A DNA stretch of 64,000 bases. Origin: JALZCH01 sp036387135. GTDB lineage: Bacteria; Acidobacteriota; Blastocatellia; Pyrinomonadales; Pyrinomonadaceae. Below the pieces are notes generated by a model that saw only the letters and a list, made by a program, of their open reading frames with translations, was not told the origin of the DNA and did no database searches. The translations under genes were made by a program, and so were the position numbers. The stretch spans positions 1 through 64,000 of the forward strand of contig DASVUH010000075.1 of assembly GCA_036387135.1 (NCBI GenBank). The letters run 5' to 3'. Each line of letters begins with the position of its first letter. The first letter of the stretch is position 1. Shown here one piece after another: positions 24,803-34,000 of this stretch.

Positions 24803-25705
24803 ATGACCGATTCAAACGGCAAAAGAATACTTGTAATGGGCGGCAGCGGAATGCTCGGACATAAGCTCGTGCAAAGCTGGAACACCCGTTTTGACGTTTG
24901 GACGACTTTGCGGGGAAACTTTTCCGGTTATCGGCGATTCGGGATTTTTGATGAAGATAAAACTGTGTCGAACGTTCGGGTTGACGATTTCGATTCGGTC
25001 GTTGACGCTTTTGTCCGTTCAAAACCCGATGTCGTCGTAAATTGCATCGGAGTTATCAAACAGCTCAAAACCGCCAAAGACCCGATTCCGACTTTAACGA
25101 CGAATGCGATCTTTCCGCATCGGCTCGCAAAATTGTGCCGGGCTTCGGGCGCGCGGTTGATAACTTTAAGCACCGATTGCGTTTTTAGCGGGCGAATCGG
25201 AAATTACACCGAGCAGGACGCGCCCGATGCCGAAGATTTATATGGGCGCAGCAAAAATATGGGCGAAGTCGCTGAAGAAAATTGTCTCACCGTTCGCACT
25301 TCGATTATCGGCAGAGAGCTTGAATCGGCGCACAGCTTAATCGAATGGTTTTTGTCGAATCGCGGCGGGCGCGTGCGCGGGTTTACGCGAGCGATTTATT
25401 CGGGTTTTCCGACCGTTGTCGCGGCTGACATTTTGGCGAATTTAATCGAAAATTATCCTCAACTGAGCGGCGTCTGGCACGTTTCGAGCGAGCCGGTAAA
25501 CAAATACGAATTGCTGCTTTTGACGCGCAAAGCGTACAATCTTGATATTGAAATCGAGCCTGACCACGATTTTCAGATTGACAGAAGCTTGGATTCAAGC
25601 CGTTTCCGCCGTGAAACGGGCTTTGTTCCGCCGTCCTGGGAAGCGATGATTAACCGGATGGCGACTGACGATACTACTTACGACGAATGGAGAAATACAG
25701 TTTAA
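24803..25705 (+). CDS. RmlD-like NAD(P)-dependent sugar nucleotide reductase
   Basis: A 300-residue short-chain dehydrogenase of the RmlD branch. Rossmann motif GGSGMLGHKLV is at the start; the catalytic serine and lysine lie in TLSTDCVFSG and YGRSKNMGE (YxxxK), near residues 120-152. It reduces or epimerises a 4-keto sugar nucleotide. It is followed by a dehydratase of the CapE/FnlA kind, so a 4-keto-6-deoxy-hexosamine from UDP-GlcNAc is a likely substrate (context inference). First plus-strand gene of the polysaccharide cluster; ATG 24803 with no clear ribosome binding site. Confidence 0.8.
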   Translation: MTDSNGKRILVMGGSGMLGHKLVQSWNTRFDVWTTLRGNFSGYRRFGIFDEDKTVSNVRVDDFDSVVDAFVRSKPDVVVNCIGVIKQLKTAKDPIPTLTTNAIFPHRLAKLCRASGARLITLSTDCVFSGRIGNYTEQDAPDAEDLYGRSKNMGEVAEENCLTVRTSIIGRELESAHSLIEWFLSNRGGRVRGFTRAIYSGFPTVVAADILANLIENYPQLSGVWHVSSEPVNKYELLLLTRKAYNLDIEIEPDHDFQIDRSLDSSRFRRETGFVPPSWEAMINRMATDDTTYDEWRNTV

Positions 25706-25804
25706 TAAGCCTGTCGAGCCGCGAGCTTAAAGAATCAATTTCAAATACGATTTGATTCTTTCGATTCGCCCGCTTGATAGACCTTGCAGACTCAACGAAT
25801 TTAA

Positions 25805-26851
25805 ATGGTTTTAGAGGGGAAAAGAATTTTAGTGACGGGCGGAACGGGATCGCTTGGTCAAGTTTTGGTTAGACGTCTTTTGTCGGGCGAGATGGGACGC
25901 CCGCGCTCGATTACGGTTTTCTCGCGCGACGAAGCGAAACAGCATTATATGCGGCTCGCTTTTCTGCACCGCAAAGAAGCGACCGACGATATTATTTACG
26001 AAAACTCGCGTCAGCTTTTAAATTTCCGCATCGGCGACGTGCGCGATTATGCCGCGCTGCTTGCCGCGCTTCGCTCGGCTGACGTTGTATTCAACGCCGC
26101 CGCTTTAAAGCAGGTTCCGACGTGCGAGTATTTTCCGTTTGAAGCCGTTCAGACGAACATCGGCGGCGCGAATAATCTCGTCCGCGCGATTCGTGAAAAC
26201 GCGCTCGGAATCGAAACCGTAGTCGGCATTTCGACCGATAAGGCTTGCAAACCGATTAACGTGATGGGAATGACCAAAGCGCTGCAGGAGCGTGTGCTTT
26301 TGGAAGCAAATATGGATTGCCGCGACACGAAATTTGTCTGCGTCCGTTACGGCAACGTGATTGCGTCGCGCGGCTCGATTGTTCCGCTGTTTATCGAACA
26401 AATCAAAGCCGGCGGTCCAATGACAATCACGCTGCCGGAAATGACCAGATTTTTACTGAGCCTGGACAAAGCGGTTGACACGGTTTTTGCCGCAGTGCGA
26501 GAAGGTAAGCGCGGAGAAACTTATATTCCGCAAGTTCCGGCGGCGCGAGTCGTTGATGCGGCACAAGCGTTGATGCAGCTTCAAAACAAAGAAGTCGAAA
26601 TGGTTTTCACCGGAATCCGTCCGGGCGAAAAAGTCCATGAAATAATGGTGTCCGAAGAAGAATGTTTCCGAACGTCGGAAAGAAACGGTTTTTACGTTAT
26701 TCATTCGATACTGCCGGAACTTCGCGGCGAAAGCGGCGGCTTTGAACCAGCGTTGAACGGCGAATATTCTTCGGCAAATGACAATATTTCGATTCCTGAG
26801 CTGCAAAGGCTGCTTGCGGCGGCAAGCGACGAAATTGCGTCATTTAAATAA
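25805..26851 (+). CDS. UDP-sugar 4,6-dehydratase of the CapE/FnlA/PseB family
   Basis: A 348-residue enzyme that removes water from UDP-N-acetylhexosamine to give a 4-keto-6-deoxy sugar, the first step for deoxyamino sugars of surface glycans. Seen: TGGTGSLGQVLV (NAD binding), SRDEAKQHYMRL, NAAALKQVPTCEYFPFEAV, and STDKACKPINVMGMTKA, which holds the family's catalytic residues. Length is usual. ATG 25805 lies 99 bases after the reductase gene. Whether it is an inverting 5-epimerase dehydratase (CapE) or simple dehydratase is not told by sequence. Confidence 0.85.
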   Translation: MVLEGKRILVTGGTGSLGQVLVRRLLSGEMGRPRSITVFSRDEAKQHYMRLAFLHRKEATDDIIYENSRQLLNFRIGDVRDYAALLAALRSADVVFNAAALKQVPTCEYFPFEAVQTNIGGANNLVRAIRENALGIETVVGISTDKACKPINVMGMTKALQERVLLEANMDCRDTKFVCVRYGNVIASRGSIVPLFIEQIKAGGPMTITLPEMTRFLLSLDKAVDTVFAAVREGKRGETYIPQVPAARVVDAAQALMQLQNKEVEMVFTGIRPGEKVHEIMVSEEECFRTSERNGFYVIHSILPELRGESGGFEPALNGEYSSANDNISIPELQRLLAAASDEIASFK

Positions 26852-26943
26852 TTTTCAATACGATTCTTAAAAATCGGAGTTTGACGAACCAAGCCGAAAC
26901 GAATTAATTTTTGATTTGGAGCGTCGAATCCGATTTATCGTTA

Positions 26944-27852
26944 ATGAGCGCAATCAGCCAACCGAATCTCGAAGAATTGCACAAAACCGGCGGCAATTCT
27001 TTTGCCAATCCTCAAGCCGTTGATTCTTTGCCGGAAAAGCCAATCGTGGTAATCGAGCCGAGCAAGGCTTGGGTTGCGCTCAATTTGCGCGATTTGTGGC
27101 ATTACCGCGATTTGCTTTATATCCTGATGATGCGCGACATCAAGGTGCGCTATAAACAAACCGCTCTCGGCGCGGCTTGGGCGATTATTCAGCCGCTTTT
27201 TACAATGCTGATTTTTACGCTCTTTTTCGGGCGTCTCGCCGGAATGCCTTCGGACGGAATTCCGTATCCGCTTTTCGCTTACGCCGGGCTTCTGCCGTGG
27301 ACTTTCTTTTCAAACGCCATTACCAACAGCGGAAACAGTCTGGTCGGAAGCTCGAATCTGATTACAAAAGTTTATTTTCCGCGAATGATTATTCCGACGG
27401 CTGCGGTCGGTTCGGGATTGCTCGATTTTCTGATTGCTTTCGTTCTTCTCGTCGCGCTGATGTTTTATTACGGCGCGGGTTTATCAATCAACATTTTGAT
27501 GCTGCCGGTTTTAATCATTTTGACGAGTCTGCTGGCAATCGGCGTCGGAATGTGGATGTCGGCGCTCAATGTCAAATATCGCGACATTCGCTACGCTCTG
27601 CCGTTTCTGGTTCAGCTCGGATTGTTCGCCACGCCGATTATTTACCCGGCAAGTCTCGTCCCCGAAAAATGGCGCTGGCTGCTCTGGCTTAATCCGGTCG
27701 CCGGACAAATCGAGGCGTATCGTTCGGCATTTTTCGGCAAACCGTTTGATTGGCTCGCTCTCGGCATTTCTACCGCCTTGACTCTGATAATCCTGTTTTA
27801 TGCGGCGTTTATGTTCAAGAGAATGGAAAAGAGCTTCGCCGATATTATTTAG
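26944..27852 (+). CDS. wzm: Polysaccharide ABC exporter permease (Wzm type)
   Basis: A 302-residue inner-membrane permease of the ABC-2 family that exports undecaprenyl-linked glycan. After about 65 cytoplasmic residues (LRDLWHYRDLLYILMMRDIKVRYKQ is the typical amphipathic entry) six membrane helices follow. The next gene is the matching ATPase, 18 bases downstream. ATG 26944 is chosen over an in-frame TTG at 26911 as the better start, without a strong ribosome binding site. It is of the O-antigen or teichoic-type ABC-dependent class. Confidence 0.85.
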   Translation: MSAISQPNLEELHKTGGNSFANPQAVDSLPEKPIVVIEPSKAWVALNLRDLWHYRDLLYILMMRDIKVRYKQTALGAAWAIIQPLFTMLIFTLFFGRLAGMPSDGIPYPLFAYAGLLPWTFFSNAITNSGNSLVGSSNLITKVYFPRMIIPTAAVGSGLLDFLIAFVLLVALMFYYGAGLSINILMLPVLIILTSLLAIGVGMWMSALNVKYRDIRYALPFLVQLGLFATPIIYPASLVPEKWRWLLWLNPVAGQIEAYRSAFFGKPFDWLALGISTALTLIILFYAAFMFKRMEKSFADII

Positions 27853-27870
27853 ATTAGTTGTTGTATTTGA

Positions 27871-29151
27871 ATGAAACCGATTATCCGAGTCGAAAATCTC
27901 AGCAAGCAATACGTCATCGGCGGCAGGCAAGAGCCTTACGCGACGTTCCGCGAATCGCTCGTCAACGCCGCGAGATTGCCGCTCAATATGATTAAACGCC
28001 GCCCGAAAGAAAACACCGATCATCGCTTTTGGGCTTTGAAAGACGTGAGCTTTGAAGTTAAGCCGGGCGAAGTCGTCGGGATTATCGGCAGAAACGGCGC
28101 GGGCAAATCAACGCTTTTAAAAATTCTCTCGCGGATCACCGAACCGACCGTTGGAAGAATCGAGCTTTACGGTCGCGTCGGCTCGCTTTTGGAAGTCGGA
28201 ACGGGATTTCACCCGGAATTAACGGGGAGAGAAAACATATATTTAAACGGGGCGATTCTGGGAATGCGGCGCGAAGAGATTGCCAAGAAGTTTGATGAAA
28301 TCGTTGATTTTGCGGAGATCGAAGATTTTCTGGACACTCCGGTCAAACGCTATTCGTCTGGTATGTACACCAGACTTGCTTTTGCGGTGGCAGCCAATCT
28401 GGAACCGGAGATTTTGATAGTTGACGAAGTATTAGCGGTTGGTGACGCCGAGTTTCAAAAGAAATGTCTGGGGAAAATGAAATCCGTCTCGGATAATGAA
28501 GGGCGCACGATTCTTTTCGTTAGTCATAATATGTCGGCAGTAAAGACAATTTGCCGGCGCGGAATTATGTTGAAAGGCGGCTCGCTGCAATTTGACGGAG
28601 ATGCAGTTTCAGCGGTTGATTTTTATATGCAGGGCGGCAGTGATTTGCAATCTTCGCGCGATTGGGCGAATTCCGCCGAAATGCCCGGCAACGAAAATAT
28701 AAAAATTAGACGGGCTTCGGTGCGCGCCGCTGACAAATCGGCGGATGAACCCATTTTAACGAGCGACGACTTAGTTTTTGAAGTTGAATTCTACAACGAC
28801 AAAAACGGAGCGGAAATAGATGTCACCTGGGATTTGATGAACGTTCAGGGTATTCACATAGCACATATCGGAACAATTTGCGCTTCAGACGGCTTATCAC
28901 GCGGATGGCACAAAACAACCGGGATTTTACCGCGCGATATTTTAAACACTGAGCGCTATATTTTCAGCGTTCAATTCGGGCGCAATCAAAGAGAATTGCT
29001 TTTTCGGATGGAAGAAATTTTGACTTTTGACGTTGAGGACGGTATTAAAACCCGCGCTAATAATTTCAGCAGGCTTCCCGGTGTTATTCATCCGATGTGT
29101 CAATGGCAAACGACAATCGCTGAAAACGAACCGGCAACAATACTTAGATAA
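27871..29151 (+). CDS. wzt: Polysaccharide ABC exporter ATPase (Wzt type)
   Basis: A 426-residue ATPase. Walker A GIIGRNGAGKSTLLKIL near residue 72, signature YSSGMYTRLAFAVA and Walker B ILIVDEVLAVGD are all complete. The C-terminal 150 residues (from about 275) form the Wzt C-terminal beta-sandwich that in other systems recognises the modified end of the finished glycan before export. Hence the methyltransferase immediately downstream (23 bases) may add that cap (inference). Together with the permease it forms the ABC exporter of this locus. Confidence 0.9.
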   Translation: MKPIIRVENLSKQYVIGGRQEPYATFRESLVNAARLPLNMIKRRPKENTDHRFWALKDVSFEVKPGEVVGIIGRNGAGKSTLLKILSRITEPTVGRIELYGRVGSLLEVGTGFHPELTGRENIYLNGAILGMRREEIAKKFDEIVDFAEIEDFLDTPVKRYSSGMYTRLAFAVAANLEPEILIVDEVLAVGDAEFQKKCLGKMKSVSDNEGRTILFVSHNMSAVKTICRRGIMLKGGSLQFDGDAVSAVDFYMQGGSDLQSSRDWANSAEMPGNENIKIRRASVRAADKSADEPILTSDDLVFEVEFYNDKNGAEIDVTWDLMNVQGIHIAHIGTICASDGLSRGWHKTTGILPRDILNTERYIFSVQFGRNQRELLFRMEEILTFDVEDGIKTRANNFSRLPGVIHPMCQWQTTIAENEPATILR

Positions 29152-29174
29152 ATCGCAGAAGATACACAACAAAT

Positions 29175-29933
29175 ATGTCGGCAGTAAATACCGATAAATT
29201 CCAGAATCTCAATTTTGCCGCTTTTAAAGAGCTGGCAAAAGACAACTCGTTAAGCGCGCACGAAAAAATCGGCTTTCCCGATTCTTATCGAGCGGGCATG
29301 GAAGCGGTTATCTTTGACGACTTGAAAAAGAAACTGCCGAACTTAAATAAAGAAAAACAAATCGTCGCTGACATCGGCGCGGGCTGCGGCGCGCTTGCTT
29401 TTTTGTTTATCGAGCATTGTTTGAAACTCGATCACACGCTTGTTTTGATTGATTCGGAAGAAATGCTGGCGCATCTGCCCGATGAAAAAGGTTTGATTAA
29501 AATTCCGGCTTATTACCCGGACGATTGCCGCGATTTTCTCGACGAATATGCCGGGCGGGTGAACGCAGTTTTGAGCTACAGCGTTTTGCATTACGTTTTC
29601 GACGAAGGACATTTGTTTAAATTTCTTGACGCTACTCTAAATCTTCTGGCGGTAGGCGGCGAATGCTTGATCGGCGACATTCCGAATATTTCCAAGCGCA
29701 AGCGCTTTTTTGCTTCGCCGACCGGCATTCGTTTTCATCAGGAATTTATGAATACCGAGGCGAAGCCGGAAGTGGAATTTAACAAAATAGAAACGGGACA
29801 AATAGACGATGCGGTGTTGATTTCGATGATGCTGCGGGCGCGTCTGTCGGGGTTTGACGCTTACATTTTGCCTCAATCGGATGATTTGCCGATGGCGAAT
29901 CGCCGCGAAGATTTTTTTATTAAGAGACCGTAA
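29175..29933 (+). CDS. Class I SAM-dependent methyltransferase
   Basis: A 252-residue methyltransferase. The SAM-binding loop is VADIGAGCGALAFLF near residue 63, followed by LVLIDSEEMLAHL and the post-II region AVLSYSVLHYV. No known sugar- or protein-specific motif is visible. Given the Wzt C-terminal domain next to it, methylation of the glycan end is one option. It overlaps or nearly touches its neighbours (5 bases to the next start), so it is in one transcript. Confidence 0.75.
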   Translation: MSAVNTDKFQNLNFAAFKELAKDNSLSAHEKIGFPDSYRAGMEAVIFDDLKKKLPNLNKEKQIVADIGAGCGALAFLFIEHCLKLDHTLVLIDSEEMLAHLPDEKGLIKIPAYYPDDCRDFLDEYAGRVNAVLSYSVLHYVFDEGHLFKFLDATLNLLAVGGECLIGDIPNISKRKRFFASPTGIRFHQEFMNTEAKPEVEFNKIETGQIDDAVLISMMLRARLSGFDAYILPQSDDLPMANRREDFFIKRP

Positions 29934-29938
29934 AAGCA

Positions 29939-30589
29939 ATGGAAAAAAAGCATAAATTGATAATCATCGGCGACAGCGCGTTCGCCGAAATCGCTTACGA
30001 ATATTTTACGTATGATTCTGAGTTTGAAGTCATCGCTTTTAGCGTCGAGCGGGAATATTTGAAGCGTGATGAACTGTTTGGCGTTCCCGTCGTGCCGTTT
30101 GAAACGCTCGAAGAGCGATTCGCGCCGGAAGAACATTTTTTCTACGCGGCAATGGTTTACACGCAGGGCAACAAACTGCGCGAGCGACTTTATCGGTCGG
30201 CAAAAGAAAAGGGCTACAAAGCGGCTTCTTATGTCAGTTCGCGCTGCTTTGTTTGGCGCAACGTTGAAGTTGGCGAACATTGCTTTATTTTCGAGGACAA
30301 CACTGTTCAGCCGTTCGTCCGCATCGGTGACGACGTGGTTTTGTGGAGCGGCAATCACATCGGGCATCATTCGACAATAAAAAGCCATTGTTTCATCTCC
30401 TCGCATGTGGTTATTTCGGGCTTTTGTCAGGTCGGCGAGCGTTGTTTTATGGGAGTTAATTCAACCGTCGGCAACAACATTACCATCGGCGACAACTGCG
30501 TCGTCGGAGCGGGCGCGACAATTGTCGGCGATGTCGAAGACAATCAAACCGTGGTCGGTTTGTGGAAGAAAAAACGGGCGGAAAGTTAA
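29939..30589 (+). CDS. PglD/NeuD-like hexapeptide-repeat acyltransferase
   Basis: A 216-residue left-handed beta-helix transferase. An N-terminal nucleotide-binding part (LIIIGDSAFAEIAYEYF) comes first, then hexapeptide repeats with the catalytic His-containing segment IGHHSTIKSHCFISSHVVISG and VGNNITIGDNCVVGAGA. Relatives acetylate the amino group of UDP- or dTDP-linked amino sugars. In this cluster the FdtA/FdtB product (3-amino-3,6-dideoxyhexose) is a likely acceptor. Five bases after the methyltransferase. Confidence 0.85.
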   Translation: MEKKHKLIIIGDSAFAEIAYEYFTYDSEFEVIAFSVEREYLKRDELFGVPVVPFETLEERFAPEEHFFYAAMVYTQGNKLRERLYRSAKEKGYKAASYVSSRCFVWRNVEVGEHCFIFEDNTVQPFVRIGDDVVLWSGNHIGHHSTIKSHCFISSHVVISGFCQVGERCFMGVNSTVGNNITIGDNCVVGAGATIVGDVEDNQTVVGLWKKKRAES

Positions 30590-30601
30590 TTTCAGGTTAA
30601 G

Positions 30602-31522
30602 ATGAAGTGGCGAAAACAGGGCTTGATTTACGCGCCCGGCGGCGATTTGTGGTGGGCGAAAAGTTACGCAACGCTTCCGACGGCAGAAGTTTTGAATGAC
30701 GAAATTATCCGCGTGTATTTTGCTTCGCTCGATGAAAGCAAATTCGGTAGGATCGGCTTCGTTGATTTAAACGCGGCAAATCCGAGCCAAATTTTATCCA
30801 AACCGAGCGAGCCGGTTTTGGATTTGGGCGAACTCGGCGCTTTCGACGATTCCGGCGTTAACCCTTCTTGCATTTTGACGGTCAACGACAAGAAATTTTT
30901 GTATTACATCGGCTGGCAGCGTACGGAACGCGTCCCGTATATGCTTTTCGGTGGATTGGCGGCAAGTTGCGACGGAGGAAAAACTTTTGTTAGAGAAAAG
31001 CGTGTTCCGGTTTTAGACCGGATTGATGACGAGCCTTTTTCACGCGCCGCACCGTTTGTTCTGGTTGAAAATGGCGTTTTCAAAATGTGGTATTGGTCTT
31101 GTTTGAATTGGACGCAAGAGAGTGATTCGGTGCATTACAATAATGTTATTCGATATTTGGAATCGAGCGACGGAATTGTTTGGAACGGGACGGGAGAAAT
31201 TTGCGTTGCTCCCGAATTAGAGAACGATTATTCGGTCGGTCGTCCCTGGGTTATTAAAGATTCGGATGTTTATAGAATGTGGTATTCAATTCGCAGCAGT
31301 TCTTCTAAAATGCCTTACCGCATCGGATATGCCGAGTCTCCAGACGGAATTTCATGGAAGCGGAAAGACGACGAAGTCGGAATCTTTAATTCGCAAACGG
31401 GCTGGGATTCCGAGATGATTTGTTATCCGTGTGTTGTTGACACGTCAGGAAAGCGGTATATGTTTTATAACGGCAACCGACACGGTTCGACGGGATTCGG
31501 TTATGCGGTTTTGGAAAGCTAA
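30602..31522 (+). CDS. Five-bladed propeller glycosidase-like protein
   Basis: A 306-residue protein whose repeats (WWAKSYATLP, FKMWYWSC, VYRMWYSIRS, YMFYNGNRHG) are those of five-bladed beta-propellers such as GH43, GH32 and GH130 families, each blade ending in a Trp-Tyr motif. There is no signal peptide, so it is cytoplasmic. It may act on sugar phosphates or nucleotide sugars or be inactive; the acidic catalytic residues cannot be assigned by eye. It is set in the middle of biosynthesis genes, not degradation ones. The next gene starts immediately after its stop. Confidence 0.65.
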   Translation: MKWRKQGLIYAPGGDLWWAKSYATLPTAEVLNDEIIRVYFASLDESKFGRIGFVDLNAANPSQILSKPSEPVLDLGELGAFDDSGVNPSCILTVNDKKFLYYIGWQRTERVPYMLFGGLAASCDGGKTFVREKRVPVLDRIDDEPFSRAAPFVLVENGVFKMWYWSCLNWTQESDSVHYNNVIRYLESSDGIVWNGTGEICVAPELENDYSVGRPWVIKDSDVYRMWYSIRSSSSKMPYRIGYAESPDGISWKRKDDEVGIFNSQTGWDSEMICYPCVVDTSGKRYMFYNGNRHGSTGFGYAVLES

Positions 31523-32464
31523 ATGCGAATTGAAGTCTATAATCAGTCCGACAAACAGCAATGGGATGATTTCGTCAGAGGCAGCAAAAACGGAACTTTT
31601 CTGTTTTTTCGCGATTATATGGATTATCATAGTGACCGTTTCACCGATAATTCGCTGCTGATTTTCGACGACAAAGATCAATTGCTCGCGCTATTGCCCG
31701 CGAATGAAAAAGACAACGCGCTCGTTAGTCACGGCGGTTTGACTTACGGCGGTTTTATCACGGACGAACGAATGAAAACTTCCGTAATGCTGGAAATTTT
31801 TGAACGCGCAGTACGGTTTTTGAAAGAAAACAATTTCGCTAAATTGATTTATAAAGCGGTTCCGCATATTTATCATCGTGTTCCGGGTGAAGAAGACATT
31901 TACGCGCTTTTTCGTTTTGACGCCGCTTTGACGCGGCGCGACGTTGCCGCCACAGTCGCTTTGCCAAACAAAATCGGTTTTCAGGAGCGCCGGAGCCGAG
32001 CAGTCAAAAAAGCCCAATCGAATAAAATTGACTGTCGAATCTCTGATGATTATGCGAGTTACTGGCAGATTTTAGAGGAAAATCTGCAAGCGGTTCATGG
32101 CGTTAAACCCGTTCACAGCCTTTCGGAAATCGAAGGATTGAAGGCGTCGTTTCCTGATAATATTAAATTATACGCTGCCTTTCTCGACGAGAAAATGATT
32201 GCTGGAACAGTAATTTATGAAACTACGCAGGTTGCACACGCGCAATATATCGCTTCTTCAAACAACGGACGCGGGCTTGGTGCTTTGGATTTGCTTTTTC
32301 ATGGCTTGATAACTGAAATTTATCTTGAAAAGGCTTTTTTTGATTTCGGCATTGCCACCGAAAATGATGGGAAGATATTAAATTTTGGGCTGATGGATTT
32401 TAAGGAAGGATTCGGTGGCAGAGCGATAGCTTATGACTTTTATGAAATCAATCTTAAATCGTAA
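31523..32464 (+). CDS. FemAB/GNAT-fold acyl- or aminoacyl-transferase-like protein
   Basis: A 313-residue protein with two GNAT-fold halves, as in FemAB-type proteins. The C-terminal half has the fold hallmarks LYAAFLDEKMIAGTVIYE, AQYIASSNNGRGLGALDLLFHGLI and FDFGI. Relatives transfer acyl or aminoacyl groups to sugar amines or peptidoglycan. In this operon it may decorate an amino sugar. ATG immediately follows the preceding stop (TAAATG), a sign of tight coupling. Confidence 0.7.
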   Translation: MRIEVYNQSDKQQWDDFVRGSKNGTFLFFRDYMDYHSDRFTDNSLLIFDDKDQLLALLPANEKDNALVSHGGLTYGGFITDERMKTSVMLEIFERAVRFLKENNFAKLIYKAVPHIYHRVPGEEDIYALFRFDAALTRRDVAATVALPNKIGFQERRSRAVKKAQSNKIDCRISDDYASYWQILEENLQAVHGVKPVHSLSEIEGLKASFPDNIKLYAAFLDEKMIAGTVIYETTQVAHAQYIASSNNGRGLGALDLLFHGLITEIYLEKAFFDFGIATENDGKILNFGLMDFKEGFGGRAIAYDFYEINLKS

Positions 32465-32479
32465 ATTAAACGTGAAACG

Positions 32480-32899
32480 ATGATTGACAGAATTAAAGAA
32501 TGCAAATTGGTAGATTTGCCGCGAATTAACGACCCACGCGGAAATCTGACTTATATAGAGGAGAATAATCACCTTCCCTACGACATTAAACGGGTTTTTT
32601 ATCTTTACGATGTCCCGGGCGGGGAAAACCGCGCCGGTCACGCTCTGAAAAATTGCTTTCAGTTTATTATTGCGGCAACCGGCAGTTTTAACGTCACGGT
32701 TGATGACGGAAACAAACGGCAGGTTTTTCAATTAAACCGCTCGTATTACGGTTTGCACATTCCGCCGCTGGTTTGGCGTGAGATTGATAATTTCTCTTCA
32801 GGTTCGGTTTGTCTGGTTTTAGCTTCCGAATTTTACAGAGAAAGCGATTATTACCGCAAATATGAAGATTTTTTAAAAGCTGTGCGAGGTGAAAGCTAA
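32480..32899 (+). CDS. fdtA: dTDP-sugar 3,4-ketoisomerase (FdtA-like)
   Basis: A 139-residue cupin. It has DPRGNLTYIEE at the start, FYLYDVPGGENRAGHALKN (catalytic His region) and YYGLHIPPLVWREI. Relatives (FdtA, QdtA, TylM3-like) turn dTDP-4-keto-6-deoxyglucose into the 3-keto isomer, the first step to a 3-amino-3,6-dideoxyhexose. The next gene is the matching aminotransferase, directly adjacent. The rmlA and rmlB genes for its substrate are not in the window. A decayed copy of this gene is at 44230-44641. Confidence 0.85.
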   Translation: MIDRIKECKLVDLPRINDPRGNLTYIEENNHLPYDIKRVFYLYDVPGGENRAGHALKNCFQFIIAATGSFNVTVDDGNKRQVFQLNRSYYGLHIPPLVWREIDNFSSGSVCLVLASEFYRESDYYRKYEDFLKAVRGES

Positions 32900-34000
32900 G
32901 TGAAAATCCCATTTCTCGATTTGCAAGCCGCATACCTCGAACTCAAAGACGAATTGGACGAAGCATATAAACGGGTTATGCTGTCCGGCTGGTATATTTT
33001 GGGCGATGAGGTCGAGGCTTTTGAAAATGAATTTGCCGTTTACTGCGGCGCGAAACATTGCATCGGCGTTGCAAACGGGCTTGACGCGCTTCATTTAATT
33101 TTGCGCGCCTTTAATATCGGCGAGGGCGACGAAGTAATCGTTCCGGCGAATACTTATATTGCCACCTGGCTGGCTGTTTCTTACGCCGGAGCGACGCCCG
33201 TTCCGGTCGAGCCGGACGCTAACACTTACAACATTGATCCTTCTAAAATAGAGGCGGCGATTACACCTCGAACCCGCGCGATAATGCCGGTTCATTTGTA
33301 CGGTCAAACGGCTGATATGGACGCAATTTCCGAAGTTGCGCAGCAGCATGATTTAAAAGTCGTCGAAGACGCGGCGCAGGCGCAAGGAGCGCGTTACAAA
33401 GGACGACGTGCGGGAAATCTTGCAGATGCAGCCGGTTTTAGTTTTTATCCGGGCAAAAACTTAGGCGCATTCGGAGACGCCGGAGCCGTGACAACTAATG
33501 ATGACGAACTGGCGGACAAACTGCGTGTTTTGCGCAACTATGGCTCGCGTCGCAAATATTTTAATGAAGTTAAAGGTTATAATTCGCGGCTCGATCCCCT
33601 GCAAGCAGCTTTTTTGCGGGTGAAATTAAAATATCTCGACGAATGGAACCGGCGACGCGCCGCTATCGCCCAAAAATATTTACGGGAATTATCTTATGTT
33701 TCTGAAATTCAGCTTCCTTTTGTTGAAGAATGGGCTGAACCCGCCTGGCATTTATTTGTTGTCCGCTGCCCTGAAAGGAACAAATTACAACAGTTTTTAC
33801 AAGAGAACGGGGTTCAAACATTAATCCATTATCCAATTCCGCCGCATCTATCCGACGCGTATTGCGGCGATATGAGCAAAGAGGCGAGCTTTAAAATATC
33901 TGAGCAGATAGCAAATACAATTCTCAGTTTACCTATTGGTCCTCATTTTACGGATTATGCTTTTGAAAAGGTAATTAAGACAGTTCGACTGTATCAGTAA
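32900..34000 (+). CDS. fdtB: Sugar aminotransferase of the DegT/DnrJ/EryC1/StrS family (FdtB-like)
   Basis: A 366-residue PLP enzyme. The GTG 32900 start directly follows the fdtA stop. PLP lysine is in FSFYPGKNLGAFGDAGAVTT near residue 183; VVEDAAQAQGARYKGR holds the family's cofactor-binding residues. It transfers an amino group to C3 of the 3-keto-6-deoxyhexose made by FdtA. The product is then probably N-acylated by the hexapeptide transferase upstream. It overlaps the next gene by one base (TAATG). Its 5' end is duplicated as a stub at 44642. Confidence 0.88.
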   Translation: MKIPFLDLQAAYLELKDELDEAYKRVMLSGWYILGDEVEAFENEFAVYCGAKHCIGVANGLDALHLILRAFNIGEGDEVIVPANTYIATWLAVSYAGATPVPVEPDANTYNIDPSKIEAAITPRTRAIMPVHLYGQTADMDAISEVAQQHDLKVVEDAAQAQGARYKGRRAGNLADAAGFSFYPGKNLGAFGDAGAVTTNDDELADKLRVLRNYGSRRKYFNEVKGYNSRLDPLQAAFLRVKLKYLDEWNRRRAAIAQKYLRELSYVSEIQLPFVEEWAEPAWHLFVVRCPERNKLQQFLQENGVQTLIHYPIPPHLSDAYCGDMSKEASFKISEQIANTILSLPIGPHFTDYAFEKVIKTVRLYQ

